Part shown: positions 25,556 to 35,409 of the stretch, piece by piece
Layout of the letters: each line of letters begins with the position of its first letter
Numbering within the stretch: the stretch's first letter is position 1
Source of the DNA: an uncultured Alphaproteobacteria bacterium
Lineage (GTDB): Bacteria; Pseudomonadota; Alphaproteobacteria; UBA2966
Assembly (NCBI GenBank): GCA_958295725.1
Contig: OY282368.1
Coordinates: 930,001-994,000 of the forward strand
Direction: 5' to 3'
DNA length: 64,000 bases
Translations under genes and position numbers: made by a program
Notes under the pieces: model-generated
Databases searched by the model: none
What the model was told of the DNA's origin: nothing
Seen by the model: only the letters and a program-made list of their open reading frames with translations

Positions 25556-27000
25556 ACCGGCTCTACTACGGCGATTGCTTGACCGTCATGCAGGAACATA
25601 TGGCGCTGGGCAGCGTCGATCTGATCTATCTCGATCCGCCGTTCAATTCCAACCGCGCGTACAACGCCATCTACAAGGACGAAAGCGGCCGCCCGTTACC
25701 GGACCAGATAGACGCCTTCTGCGACCTGTGGGAAATGGACGAGGAACGCGAGCGCGTCTTGCGAACCATGCCCGTGCTCTTGCGGGAGGCCGGAGTCGAC
25801 GACCGGGCGGCCGAGTTCTGGCGCCTCTGGATGAACGCTCTGCGCCACACGCAGCCGCGCCTGCTCGCCTATCTGTCCTATATGGTGGAGCGGCTGTTGC
25901 CGATGAAAGGCCTCCTGAAGCCGACCGGCTCCATCTATCTGCACTGCGATCCGACGGCGAGCCACTACGTCAAGATCATGATGGACGCCATCTTCGGGCA
26001 CGGCAACTTCCGCAACGAGATCGTGTGGTCTTATCGGCGATGGCCTTCCAAAAGCCGCCATTTTCAGACGATGCACGACGTGATCCTGTTCTATACCGCC
26101 GGGCGGGGAAACACGTTCAACGTAGAGTACGAACCGCCAAGCGCCAGTTACCTCAAACGCTTCAAGGGGAAGACGCAGGTTCTCGACCCGGAAACCGGAA
26201 CACGGAAGATCGTGATCGACGAACCCACGAAGGGGCTGCCCATGCGTGACGTCTGGGATCTGTCGATCCTGGCGGGATCGTCGAAGGAGCGGCTCGGCTA
26301 CGCGACCCAGAAGCCCTTGACGCTGCTGGACCGGATCATCCGCGCGTCCTCGAACGAGGGCGACGTAGTGTTCGATCCCTTCTGCGGGTGCGCGACGACC
26401 TTGGAGGCTGCGCACCGGCTGAACCGCCGCTGGATCGGGATCGACATCGCCATCCACGCCATCAAGCGCGTTGCGGCGGTGCGCTTGCGCGACCGGCTGG
26501 CGCTCCATGAAGGCGAGGACTTCGCCATCGACGGCGTGCCTCGAAACGTCGAGGGCGCCCGCGACCTGTGGACCAGGGACAAGTATCACTTCCAACGGTG
26601 GGCGATAGAGCAGGTGGACGGCTTCGTGACGACGAAGCGCACCACCGACGGCGGGATCGACGGGCGGCTCTACTTCGGGTTGCCGAACGCCCGCGACCTG
26701 TCGAGCATGGCCATCGAGGTGAAGGGCGGCAGGAGCGTCGGCATCAAGGACGTTCGGGAGTTGCGGGGCGTCCTCGGCAACGATCAGGCGAAGCTGGCGG
26801 GACTGATTGTCATGGAACCCCTGGGGCCGGTGAAGGAGCGCAATTTCAAGCGCGAGATGCTGAAGTCAGGGGACCTGAACGTCATGGGCGTGAAGTACGC
26901 GCGGATGCAGATGTTGACCGTGCCGGAGATTCTGGAAGGGAAGCGGTTTCACACGCCGGGCGTCGCGGGCCGCGGGCTGGCGCAACCCGTCATGCTATGA
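25552..27000 (+). CDS. DNA methyltransferase fused to Mrr-like nuclease domain (transposon passenger)
   Basis: 482 residues. DPPF (28-31) is the catalytic motif of amino methyltransferases. The SAM-binding motif comes later, DPFCGCATTLE (275-285), the beta-class order. After about residue 340 a second domain has GGIDG (Asp370) and EVK (389-391), matching a PD-(D/E)XK restriction fold of the Mrr kind. One protein may thus both modify and cut DNA, like a type IIG enzyme. Its ATG overlaps the transposase stop (ATGA), so translation depends partly on the transposase frame. It is carried inside the IS1595 element. The target site is unknown. Confidence 0.85.
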   Translation: MNRLYYGDCLTVMQEHMALGSVDLIYLDPPFNSNRAYNAIYKDESGRPLPDQIDAFCDLWEMDEERERVLRTMPVLLREAGVDDRAAEFWRLWMNALRHTQPRLLAYLSYMVERLLPMKGLLKPTGSIYLHCDPTASHYVKIMMDAIFGHGNFRNEIVWSYRRWPSKSRHFQTMHDVILFYTAGRGNTFNVEYEPPSASYLKRFKGKTQVLDPETGTRKIVIDEPTKGLPMRDVWDLSILAGSSKERLGYATQKPLTLLDRIIRASSNEGDVVFDPFCGCATTLEAAHRLNRRWIGIDIAIHAIKRVAAVRLRDRLALHEGEDFAIDGVPRNVEGARDLWTRDKYHFQRWAIEQVDGFVTTKRTTDGGIDGRLYFGLPNARDLSSMAIEVKGGRSVGIKDVRELRGVLGNDQAKLAGLIVMEPLGPVKERNFKREMLKSGDLNVMGVKYARMQMLTVPEILEGKRFHTPGVAGRGLAQPVML

Positions 27001-27029
27001 TCACGCTAAGCCCCTAACTTATCATTCCG

Positions 27030-27203
27030 ATCGATTTTAGAATCGATTTTCTTGTCCAGTCTCGCTTCCGTCTGGCGCATTTGCGCGCCCAGGTCGTCTC
27101 TTACGCCATCCAGTGCCGTGTAAGCCGGGGCCGCCAATCCGATTATCAGACCTGGCGTGATCCAGAAGCTGGTCTGTTTCCAGTTTTCCTTCGTTTCCGC
27201 CAT
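27030..27203 (-). pseudogene. N-terminal half of an IS1595-interrupted small coiled-coil protein
   Basis: ATG at 27203 begins MAETKENWKQTSFWITPGLI, then a hydrophobic span (about 13-30) and the start of a coiled coil (RQTEARLDKKIDSKID). The frame runs into the transposon and stops within its end after a few foreign codons. Joined to 24463-24594 it makes an in-frame 95-residue membrane-anchored coiled-coil protein. Function unknown. Confidence 0.75.
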
Positions 27204-27390
27204 GTCCTCGTCCTTCTGTATCGGTCGTTTTTTTCCTCGTTCATCCCCGTTCCCGCCCAGAACGCGTGAAGCGCATCCGGTCATGTAGTGGGCGAGGTTT
27301 CGTTTGTCGCGCATAACCTCGGCGCTCTTCCATCACCGGGGTTTCCCTGATGCGGCCGTGACGCCTTTCCAACACAGTCCGGACGGCGCG

Positions 27391-28164
27391 TCAGTCCCGG
27401 AAGCCCGGGTCGATGCGGTCGACCAAGCGGAGGAGGGCGGGCCATTCCCGTTCCTCGGGCGGCACGACCTGTTTCTCGTACTGATCGGCGACCCGCCGCC
27501 CGACTTCGTCCGGCACCGGTATCGCCCGCCCGCCCGATTGCATGATCTCCAGCTGGATACGGCAGGCCTCCTCGAGGAAGTAGGCCAGCGAGAACGCCTC
27601 GGCAACGGTCCTGCCCGCCGTCAGCAGGCCGTGGTTGCGCATCAGCATTACCTGCCTGTCGCCGAGATCCGCGACCAGCCGGGCGCTCTGGTCGTCGTCG
27701 AAGGCCATGCTCTCGTAGGCGTGGTAGGCGACCCGGCCGTGGAACTGGAGCGCGCCCTGCGTGAGGGGCAGGAGGCCTTCCTCGAGGCACGACACGGCCG
27801 TCGCAGCGTGCGCGTGGCAGTGCAGCACGCAGGAGATGTCGGGGCGGGCCCGGTGGACGGCGCCGTGGATGACGACGAACCCCGGCCGATTGACCGGGTA
27901 GTCGGTCGGCTCGACGGGATTGCCGTCCTCGTCGACCTTGACGAGGTTCGAGGCCGTGATCTCGGAGTAGAGCAGTCCGTAAGGGTTCAGAAGGTACCGG
28001 TTGCGAGCCCCCGGCACGCGCGCCGTGATATGGGAATAGACGAGGTCGTCCATGCCGAAGTGAGCGATCAGGCGGTAGCACGCGGCGAGATCGACCCGCG
28101 CGTCCCGTTCGCCGGGCTCGGCCGGCCGGTCCGGCGCCTTTCGGATCGGCGTGATCGTCGTCAT
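27391..28164 (-). CDS. Class II aldolase/adducin family protein
   Basis: 257 residues. It shows the zinc site of the family: HCHAHAA in the middle (CVLHCHAHAATAVS), MRNHGLL later, and an early ITARVPG segment with LLNPYGLLYSEITASNLVKVD. Members cleave or decarboxylate short sugar or hydroxy acids with Zn2+; the substrate is not clear here. ATG 28164 is preferred over an upstream start. It is divergent from the Rieske oxygenase gene, suggesting a shared catabolic locus. Confidence 0.87.
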   Translation of the reverse strand: MTTITPIRKAPDRPAEPGERDARVDLAACYRLIAHFGMDDLVYSHITARVPGARNRYLLNPYGLLYSEITASNLVKVDEDGNPVEPTDYPVNRPGFVVIHGAVHRARPDISCVLHCHAHAATAVSCLEEGLLPLTQGALQFHGRVAYHAYESMAFDDDQSARLVADLGDRQVMLMRNHGLLTAGRTVAEAFSLAYFLEEACRIQLEIMQSGGRAIPVPDEVGRRVADQYEKQVVPPEEREWPALLRLVDRIDPGFRD

Positions 28165-28340
28165 GGTCGGCTCGCGCGATGTCGTCCACGGCCCGGTATG
28201 CGGGCGGCAGTGTAGCACGCTCCCGGCGTTTCCGCGGCGCGCCGCCGACAGGGCGGGGCGCGGTCGACGCGTTCATTCCCCGCTCCCGCGTTATCGGGAT
28301 AAGCGGTATTATGCGGCCGGGTTTTCGAGAGAACGGGGAA

Positions 28341-29693
28341 ATGTCGACACGGAGCACCGAGACCGGGCGGCCCTACGGCGGTTATCACTCGCGCCACGTG
28401 CCCGAGGACGACTGGGAGCTGGCGCGCACCGGGCCGGATACGCCGCTCGGCGAATACTTCCGGCGGCACTGGAACCCGGTCGCCCTGTCGTCGCGGGTCC
28501 GGGACCTGCCCGTCGCCGTCCGTATCATGGGCGAGGACCTCGTCGTCTTTCGCGACAAGTCCGGCAATGTGGGCGTCCTCCACCGGCATTGCAGCCACCG
28601 GGGCACGTCCCTCGAATACGGCATCCCGAGCGAGCGCGGCATCCGTTGCTGCTACCACGGCTGGCTGTTCGACGTCGACGGCCGGATTCTGGAAACGCCG
28701 GGCGAGCCTCCCGACTCCAGGCTGAAGGACAGCTTCGTCCACGGCGCCTACCCGGCGCTGGAGTACAAGGGTCTGATCTTCGCCTACATGGGGCCGCCCG
28801 ACGAGAAGCCGGACTTCCCCGTCTACGACGTGTTCGAGCTGCCGGACAACAAGCTCGTGCCGTACTCGACGCACACGCCCTGCAACTGGTTGCAGGCGCA
28901 CGAGAACGGTATCGACCCGGTGCACGCGGTGTTCCTGCACGGCCGCGTGGGCGAACAGCATTTCAACGAGGCGTGGCTCGAGATGCCGACCCTGGAGTTC
29001 CGCGAGTCCGACAAGGGGGCGTACTACATCACGGCGCGGCGCCTCGACGACATGATCTGGGTGCGCAGCGCGGAGATGGTGTTCCCGAACTTCGTGCAGA
29101 CCGGCGCCCTGTGGGAGTACGGCCATCGCGAGAAGTATTTCGGGCGCGTCAGCCTGAGCCGCTGGACCGTGCCGGAGGACGATACCGGAACCTGGTTCTT
29201 CGGCTGGCGCCACTTCAACGACGTCGTGGACCCGGAGCATCTCGGCGACGAGTCCCTTTGCGGGCACGACAGCGTCGACTTCGTCGGCCAGACCGGCAAC
29301 CGGAGCTACGAGGAGGCCCAGCGCAACCCGGGCGACTGGGAAGCCCAGATGAGCCAGCGCCCGATCGCCAACCACAAGCTGGAGCACCTCGGCGCGTCGG
29401 ACAGAGGCGTGGCCATGATCCGCCGCATGTTCGCGCGGGCGGTCGAGGGCGAGTTGCGGCATCCGGTATTTCCGGGCGGACGCGTCGCCGACGGCGGCCC
29501 CATTCCGACGGTGTCGCACGACACGGTGCTGTACGTGCCGCCGAGGGACGGCGTCGACGACCGGGAGTTGCTGGCGGACGTGGGGCGCCGGGTTCTCGAC
29601 GCCATCCTCTCCGGGCGCGACGTGCCGTCGGCCGAGCGGGCGGCGCATATCGAAGGGCGCCTCCGGGAGATTTCGGAGGCTCCCCCGGCGTGA
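28341..29693 (+). CDS. Rieske non-heme iron oxygenase, alpha subunit
   Basis: 450 residues. The Rieske [2Fe-2S] ligands are C84, H86, C103 and H106 (HCSHRG and CCYHGW). The mononuclear iron site is in ENGIDPVHAVFLHG (Asp and two His), as in phthalate-type aromatic ring oxygenases. It needs a reductase partner, which is not adjacent. ATG 28341 follows GAACGGGGAA. A permease pair begins 28 bp downstream, so uptake and oxidation of one compound may be linked. The substrate is unknown. Confidence 0.88.
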   Translation: MSTRSTETGRPYGGYHSRHVPEDDWELARTGPDTPLGEYFRRHWNPVALSSRVRDLPVAVRIMGEDLVVFRDKSGNVGVLHRHCSHRGTSLEYGIPSERGIRCCYHGWLFDVDGRILETPGEPPDSRLKDSFVHGAYPALEYKGLIFAYMGPPDEKPDFPVYDVFELPDNKLVPYSTHTPCNWLQAHENGIDPVHAVFLHGRVGEQHFNEAWLEMPTLEFRESDKGAYYITARRLDDMIWVRSAEMVFPNFVQTGALWEYGHREKYFGRVSLSRWTVPEDDTGTWFFGWRHFNDVVDPEHLGDESLCGHDSVDFVGQTGNRSYEEAQRNPGDWEAQMSQRPIANHKLEHLGASDRGVAMIRRMFARAVEGELRHPVFPGGRVADGGPIPTVSHDTVLYVPPRDGVDDRELLADVGRRVLDAILSGRDVPSAERAAHIEGRLREISEAPPA

Positions 29694-29721
29694 CGGCGGC
29701 GGGCGGAGGGGCAGGGGGCGC

Positions 29722-30579
29722 ATGAAGGCCGATTGGACACTCGTGCTGTTGCCGCCGATGCTGTTCTGCTTCCTGCTGCTCGGCGGAACGCAGTTCCTCT
29801 TCATCAGGGCGGGGTTCTTCGAGGATCTGGGGATCGGCCTGATCGGCGACGAGCTGGTCCTCGACAACTACCTGACGGTCTTCACCGATCCCTTCTATCT
29901 CGACGCCCTGATACTCAACATGAAGGTGTCGTCGGTGGTCGTGGCGTGCGGCCTCCTCTGCGCCTATCCGGTCGCCTACGTCATCGCGAGGATGCGGTCC
30001 GGGCAATGGGCCATGGTCATGCTCGCGGCCATCGTCGTGTCGTCGTTCGTGACCATCGTCATCAAGGTTCTCGGGCTGATCATCATCTTCGGCAGCGACG
30101 GGGTCCTGAACCGCGCGTTGCTGGGCCTCGGGCTGATCGACGGGCCGTTGAAGATCGTCGGCAACGTCTACGGCGTCATGGTGGGGCTCATGCACTACGT
30201 GCTGGGCTTCATGGTGCTCATGCTCTTCAGCGTCATCCAGACCATCCCGAGGTCGCTGGAGGAGGCGGCCCTCATCCACGGCGCGCCGCCCTGGCGCATG
30301 TTCGCGCGCGTCGTGTTTCCCCTGAGCCTGCCCGGCGTGGCGACGAGCGCGTTGATCGTCTTCAACCTGTGCATGGGGGCGTTCGTGTCGGCCGCCCTGC
30401 TCGGCGGGGGCAGGGTCCTGACCCTGCCCGTGGTCATAGAGCGGGCGATCGTGCTCGATACCGAATACGCCATGGGCGGCACCCTGTCGGCGATCCTCCT
30501 GGTTTCGGTCATCCTCATCAACGTCCTGTCGGTCTGGTTGCTGAACCGGTTCCGCAAGGCGAGGCTGGTGATCGCGTGA
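29722..30579 (+). CDS. ABC transporter permease (PotB-type)
   Basis: 285 residues, six helices, with the permease EAA loop (EEAALIHGAPPWRMFARVVFPLSLPG) that contacts the ATPase. It resembles spermidine/putrescine-class permeases. Its stop overlaps the next permease start (GTGA), so the two are co-translated. No ATPase gene is adjacent. Confidence 0.87.
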   Translation: MKADWTLVLLPPMLFCFLLLGGTQFLFIRAGFFEDLGIGLIGDELVLDNYLTVFTDPFYLDALILNMKVSSVVVACGLLCAYPVAYVIARMRSGQWAMVMLAAIVVSSFVTIVIKVLGLIIIFGSDGVLNRALLGLGLIDGPLKIVGNVYGVMVGLMHYVLGFMVLMLFSVIQTIPRSLEEAALIHGAPPWRMFARVVFPLSLPGVATSALIVFNLCMGAFVSAALLGGGRVLTLPVVIERAIVLDTEYAMGGTLSAILLVSVILINVLSVWLLNRFRKARLVIA

Positions 30580-31424
30580 GGCGCCGCGGGAAATTCCGTC
30601 CGATGACGTTCGCGGTGAGGGCGGTCGTGGGGCTGGTGTACCTCTTCCTGCTGGCGCCGGTGATCGTCGTCGCGGGGGCCTCGTTCGACGGCGGCAAGTC
30701 GGTGGCGGGCCGCGCGTTCCTGCAATTCCCGCCGAGCGAGCTGACGCTCTACTGGTACGAGAACATCCAGCCGCGGCTGTGGGAGGCGTTGGGCGTGAGC
30801 GTCTCCGTCGCCGCGGTCGCGGCCGCCGCGGGCACGATCCTCGGGGTGCCGGCGGCCCTCGGCATCGTGCGCGGCAACCTCCCGGGCAAGACCCTGATCG
30901 CGACGCTGCTCCGGGCGCCGCTCCAGATCCCGTTCATCGTCATCGGGATCGCCTTTCTACAGACCTACTACTTCGTCGCCAACGCCGTGGGTTTCGGGTT
31001 GCAGGGGACGTTCGCCGGCCTCGCCCTGGGCCACGTCTTCGTGGCGACGCCCTACGTCGTGGGCTCGGTCGGCGCCGCGCTGCAACGGTTCGACCTTCGT
31101 CTGGAGGAGGCGGCGTTGAGCCTCGGCGCGGGGCGCTGGACGACCTTCCGGCGCATCACCCTGCCCATCATCATGCCGGGGATCTACGCCGGCGCGTTGT
31201 TCGCCTTCATGGTGTCCTTCGGCGACGTCCCGATCTCGCTGTTCCTGGCGGGTGCGTCGTTTACGACGCTGCCTCTGGAAATCTTCCACGGGATGGAGTT
31301 CGACTTCGACGCGGCCGTGCTGGCCATCTCCACGGTCGTCCTGCTGGGGTCTCTCGTGGTTCTGTACTTCATTCAGAGAATCGTCGGCCTCGACGTTCTC
31401 TTGCGTTCCGGGGGCAATGGGTAG
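30576..31424 (+). CDS. ABC transporter permease (PotC-type)
   Basis: 282 residues from GTG 30576, which overlaps the previous stop by 4 nt. ATG 30603 would remove nine basic residues and is the alternative. Six helices are present with the EAA loop EEAALSLGAGRWTTFRRITLP. It pairs with the upstream PotB-type permease to form the membrane channel of a polyamine-class or related importer. Confidence 0.87.
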   Translation: MRRRGKFRPMTFAVRAVVGLVYLFLLAPVIVVAGASFDGGKSVAGRAFLQFPPSELTLYWYENIQPRLWEALGVSVSVAAVAAAAGTILGVPAALGIVRGNLPGKTLIATLLRAPLQIPFIVIGIAFLQTYYFVANAVGFGLQGTFAGLALGHVFVATPYVVGSVGAALQRFDLRLEEAALSLGAGRWTTFRRITLPIIMPGIYAGALFAFMVSFGDVPISLFLAGASFTTLPLEIFHGMEFDFDAAVLAISTVVLLGSLVVLYFIQRIVGLDVLLRSGGNG

Positions 31425-31477
31425 AGTCTGTTCTCCAGGAACGCGCCAACGACGATAACGGAAAGGGAGGTCCGGTC

Positions 31478-32567
31478 ATGAGGTACGGTCTACGGGGTTC
31501 GAAGGCGGTCGCGTTGGCGGCCGCGACGGTTCTGGCGCTCGGCGCGAATGCCGCCGCCGGCGCCGGGAAGTTCGAGGGGGTCACGCTCAAGGTCGGCACC
31601 TTCGGGGGAAGCTGGAAGGACCGGCTGTGCAGCGTCTTCTGCCCGCAGTTCGAGGCCGAGGGCGGCAAGGTGGAATGGGTCACCGGCAATCCCAAACTCC
31701 TGTTGTCGAAAATGGTGGCGGCGCGCGGACAAGAGCCGCCCATGGACGTGATCGAGATCGTCGATACGACGCCGGACACCATGAGGGGCGGGTTCGTCCA
31801 GAAGTATGATCCGGCGAACGTTCCGAACCTGAAGAATCTCAGTCCCGCGTTCTACGACGAGTACTAAGGTCGCCAACTGGATCACGGAGGAAGGTTTCCT
31901 CTTCGACATCGACAAGTTCGAGGAGCTCGGCCTGCCCCGCCCGACGCGGTACAAGGACCTGCTCCATCCCAAGCTTCAGGGCCGGGTGGCGTTCCCCAAT
32001 ATCGACGTCAATGCCGTGTACGGCGGGATCGTGGGCTTCGCCGCCGAGGCCGGAGGGGACGAACACGACATCGATCCCGGGCTCGACCTGATCAAGCAGC
32101 TCAACGTCCACTCGTTCTGGTCGTCGGGCACCACGGTCACTCAGCTCCACAAGGCAGGCGACGTTTACGCCACCGTGGCCCATGCCGGATGGGCCGTGCG
32201 ACTGAACGACGGCGGAGTCAAGGTCGGCATGGTTCACCCGCCGGTAAAGGACAGAAAGGGATTCGCCGGAGTCGGATTCGCGGGGGTCACGGCAGGCACC
32301 AAGAACAAGGAGGCGGCCGAGTTCTACATCAACATCCTGATCTCCGACGAGATGCAGGAACTCCTGCACGTGAAGAACGGCATCGTGCCGCCGAACAAGA
32401 ACGTTCAGAAGAAGTACTCCGATCCGGCGAAGCTGAAGCTGGACGCCACCGGCGTGCCGTTCCTGATGATGAAGCCGTCGGAGATCGACAACCTGTATCA
32501 GCCCGACTGGTCGGATCTGGACGTGAAGCAATGGACCCGGAAGTGGAACCGGACGGTCGCCAAGTGA
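31478..32567 (+). pseudogene. Polyamine-type solute-binding protein with one-base frameshift
   Basis: ATG 31478 with GGGAGG upstream starts a signal peptide (cleavage near ANAAAGAGKF). The mature PotD-like protein follows, but the frame stops at 31865-31867 (FYDEY then TAA). Ignoring the T at 31865 restores KVANWITEEGFLFDIDKF and continues to a normal end (RKWNRTVAK), giving about 362 residues. This is a single inserted base in an otherwise intact gene, either a very recent mutation or a sequencing error. It belongs to the transporter whose two permeases precede it. Confidence 0.85.
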
Positions 32568-32641
32568 CTTGCGGGAACGTGTAGCGCGGTACGACCGGGA
32601 AGCGGCGGCGCTTCGCGCGCGCCGGTCCCGGCGAGACGAAT

Positions 32642-32674
32642 GGGGCGGCCACCCGCGTTCCGCGGGGCCGCCCC
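32642..32674 (+). terminator. Strong hairpin after the binding-protein gene
   Basis: GGGGCGGCC (32642-32650) pairs perfectly with GGCCGCCCC (32666-32674) around a 15-base loop that can pair further (CCGCG/CGCGG). There is no T-run, so it may act as a Rho-type or structural terminator. Confidence 0.5.
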
Positions 32675-32825
32675 TCGCCACGAACGATCCGGTCCGACGG
32701 GACCGCGCGCTATCCGTCGGACCGTCCGGCCCTTGCGACGGCGAGGGGCGATCGGACGAGAGGGAGAACCGGGCGCAGTTCTCCGATCGTGACTCCCCGG
32801 CCGCTGCCGCTTCCCATTCCGGTCA

Positions 32826-32990
32826 ATGGCGACCCTGGCCAAGGTTCGGCTGACGAAGTTCAAGGGCCTGCCCAGACACACCTTCCACCTCCACCTCAAG
32901 GAAGCCGGATGGAGGCACAATCATCGACATGCCGACAAGTACCAAACCCTGCTACAATACCTTCGACAAAACCCGCTCAGCCAGGCATGA
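32826..32990 (+). pseudogene. C-terminal relic of an IS1595/IS1016-type transposase
   Basis: 54 codons including FKGLPRHTFHLHLKEAGW and HNHRHADKY, ending QNPLSQA. This matches the last segment of IS1016-like transposases. No catalytic domain or ends are seen. It differs from the complete IS1595 element at 24595, so it is a separate old insertion. The ATG at 32826 is probably not a real start. Confidence 0.6.
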
Positions 32991-33014
32991 CCCTAGTGCG
33001 CGAAAGGAAGGCCA

Positions 33015-34283
33015 GTGAAACCAGAAGATCCGAACACCCGAGATTCGGTTTCTGCTGAAACCACACGGGAGTGGGTCGAGCGCGCGCGCGCGTTGAAGCC
33101 CTTGCTCGAAGCGGCTGCTCCGAGAATCGAACAAACCAGGACGCTTCCCCCCGATGTGATGGACGCGCTGCACGAGGCGAAGATGTTTCGCACGGTGCTG
33201 CCGCGCTCGGTGGGCGGTGCCGAGCTGAATCCGGCGACCCATGCGCAGGTGGTTGCGGCGATCGCCGAGGGCGATGCCAGCGCGGCCTGGTGCATCGCCC
33301 AGAGTGCCTGCGCCGCGATGGCTGCCGCCTACGTGGAGCCGCACATCGCGCAGGAAGTCTTCGGTGAGCGCGACTCCGTGTTCACGTTCGGGTTCGCCAG
33401 CGGCAACCCGCCATGCCTGGCGATTCCAGTGGAGGGTGGATGGAAGGTCGACGGAACGTGGGCTTTTGGCAGCGCGAACCGGATTTCCCGGTGGCTCGGC
33501 GGCCACTGCCGGCTGTGTGGGGAAGATGGAACACCGCTTCAGCATCCGAACGGACGCTTCGTGGAACGCACAATGATCTTTCCGCGCTCCGCGACAACGG
33601 TTCGCGACGATACATGGGACGTGATGGGGCTCGTGGGCACCGGAAGCGACACATACTCCGTGACCGATCTCTTCGTGCCCACCGAGTACTCTGTCGTACC
33701 TAGGGTCTCCGCCCGCGACCAGCAGCTGCCCGACGGTGAACGGGCGGCCGAACCCGAACCGGAGCGGCGGGAATCGGGGATCCTCTACCGACACTCGATG
33801 CAGTTGGTGGCCACGGTCGGCCTGAGCTCCGTCGCAATCGGAATCGCCCAGGCGACGCTCGATGCGTTCATTGCGCTGGCGAAGAAGAAAGCTCCGTCCA
33901 ACGCGAACCTTTCGTTGCGTGACGACACCTGGGTTCAGGCCCGCATTGCACAAGCCGACTCCAAGCTGTGCTCGGCCAGGGCGTGGCTTGTACAGCTCCT
34001 GAACGACGCCTGGGATGAATGCGTAACGTCGGGTGAGGTCAGCTTCGCCACACGGATCAAGCTTCGTCAGGCAGGCACGCACCAGATTGATTCGTCACGC
34101 GAGGTAGTCGATGTGCTCTTCCGTGAGGCCGGTGCCACGGCGATTTTTACGAGCAACCCGTTCGAGCGGCGGTTCCGCGATGTACACACAGTGTCCGCGC
34201 AGGTGCAGGCGAGCATTGCCCGCATGCAATCTGCGGGACAGTATTACCTGGGCTTGACGCCCCAGCTCATTCTCATACCATGA
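33015..34283 (+). CDS. Acyl-CoA dehydrogenase-fold flavoprotein (HsaA/monooxygenase type)
   Basis: 422 residues of the acyl-CoA dehydrogenase fold: helical N-domain with FRTVLPRSVGGAEL, the central VDGTWAFGSANRISRW segment, DTWDVMGLVGTGSDTYSV, and a helical C-domain ending REAGATAIFTSNPFERRFRDVHT. This pattern fits the group-D flavin monooxygenases (HsaA, p-hydroxyphenylacetate hydroxylase type) as well as true dehydrogenases. No flavin reductase is adjacent. Base usage is less GC-rich than the upstream transporter genes. It converges on the liv operon. Confidence 0.82.
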   Translation: MKPEDPNTRDSVSAETTREWVERARALKPLLEAAAPRIEQTRTLPPDVMDALHEAKMFRTVLPRSVGGAELNPATHAQVVAAIAEGDASAAWCIAQSACAAMAAAYVEPHIAQEVFGERDSVFTFGFASGNPPCLAIPVEGGWKVDGTWAFGSANRISRWLGGHCRLCGEDGTPLQHPNGRFVERTMIFPRSATTVRDDTWDVMGLVGTGSDTYSVTDLFVPTEYSVVPRVSARDQQLPDGERAAEPEPERRESGILYRHSMQLVATVGLSSVAIGIAQATLDAFIALAKKKAPSNANLSLRDDTWVQARIAQADSKLCSARAWLVQLLNDAWDECVTSGEVSFATRIKLRQAGTHQIDSSREVVDVLFREAGATAIFTSNPFERRFRDVHTVSAQVQASIARMQSAGQYYLGLTPQLILIP

Positions 34284-34678
34284 AGCCGGGAGTCCTGCTC
34301 GGCCGCAGAACGAAGAGATCACCATAGATCTTGCCCGGCGGAGCGGCGTCCGGGTGTCCGTCTGGTCCGTCGCTCGATTCCGATTCTGTCCGATGCGCCG
34401 GTTCCGGAAGGTGTGCGACGCCCGAACGACAGGCGGCGCCATGCCCGACAGCATCTGCAACGCCGTCACGTCGTCGGCTGCGACGCTCTGCCTCCTGCGC
34501 CTTGATCCGCCTGGATTACCCCCGCCTGACTCAAGCAAATCACCCTCCGGGAAACCCGGGGCGGTTCACTTCGTCAATTGCCGGCCACTACCCTCCCCAC
34601 ACTGGAGTCGGCCGGGTGGGGGCGCCGGTCGTCCGGCGCCCATCCATAGCCCCCAACCATAGCCTTGGCGAAGCAGGG
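34284..34678. other. Intergenic region with terminator-like hairpin
   Basis: 395 bp between converging genes. The perfect stem GGGCGCCGG (34620-34628) / CCGGCGCCC (34633-34641) with a TCGT loop could end transcription from both sides. I see no convincing gene; frames here have no ribosome site or family likeness. Confidence 0.5.
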
Positions 34679-35409
34679 TCATTCGCGCCACGCCGAAAGC
34701 TCTCTTGCCTGTCCGATTCCGAGGTGCTCACTGATGATTTCCGGGGCCGCCTGAAGCTCGTCCCGCGTGCCTTGGAAGACCACCGTTCCGCGGCTCAGCA
34801 CGAAGAACACATCACCGACGGAGAGAGCCAATCTCAGATTCTGCTCGACCACGAGAATCGATACGCCGCGCTCCCGGCTCTCGAGAATACCGACGCGGAT
34901 CGCTTTGACCATGTTCGGCGCCAGCCCCTCGGTGGGCTCGTCGAGCATGAGCAGCTCGGGACTGCTGGCGAGCGCTCGTGCGATCGCCAGCATCTGCTGC
35001 TGCCCGCCGCTCAGGTTCTTGGCGAGCTGCCCGGCTCGCGGCACCAGGTCGGGAAAGAACCCAAGCGCGTCCCTGGCGTTCGCGGCGCTGGATCGGCGCG
35101 TCGCCTGCGCGGCGACCTTGATGTTCTCGTCGACGGACAACGAGCCGAAAACCCGGCGGTCCTCCGGCACCCAGGCCAGACCAAGCCCCGCGATGAGGTG
35201 GGGCGCGCGCCCGTCGATCCGCTCGCCCTGGAAGGTGATCTCCCCTTCGCTCGGCGGCACCATGCCCATGATCGCCTTCAGCGTGGTGCTCTTCCCGGCG
35301 CCGTTTCGCCCAACCAGACACACGATCTGACCCGCTTGCACCTCCAGGCCCACGCCATGGAGGATGTGGGCGGAGCCGTAGTGTGCATGGACCCCCTTCA
35401 GCCCGAGCA

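Larger units (their letters stand above)
24595..27029 (+). mobile_element. IS1595-family transposon carrying a methyltransferase-nuclease gene
   Basis: The ends are a perfect 22-bp inverted repeat (24595-24616 and 27008-27029, beginning CGGAATGATAAG). They are flanked by a perfect 8-bp target duplication ATCGATTT (24587-24594 and 27030-27037), the size expected for IS1595. Inside are a frameshifted transposase and a passenger gene overlapping it by 4 nt. The perfect ends and duplication, and the cleanly interrupted host gene, point to a recent insertion. Confidence 0.92.

Noticed and set aside
34095..34538. Minus-strand 147-codon frame downstream of the acyl-CoA dehydrogenase-like gene
   Set aside because: It overlaps the end of that gene and runs into low-complexity sequence; no family likeness was seen.
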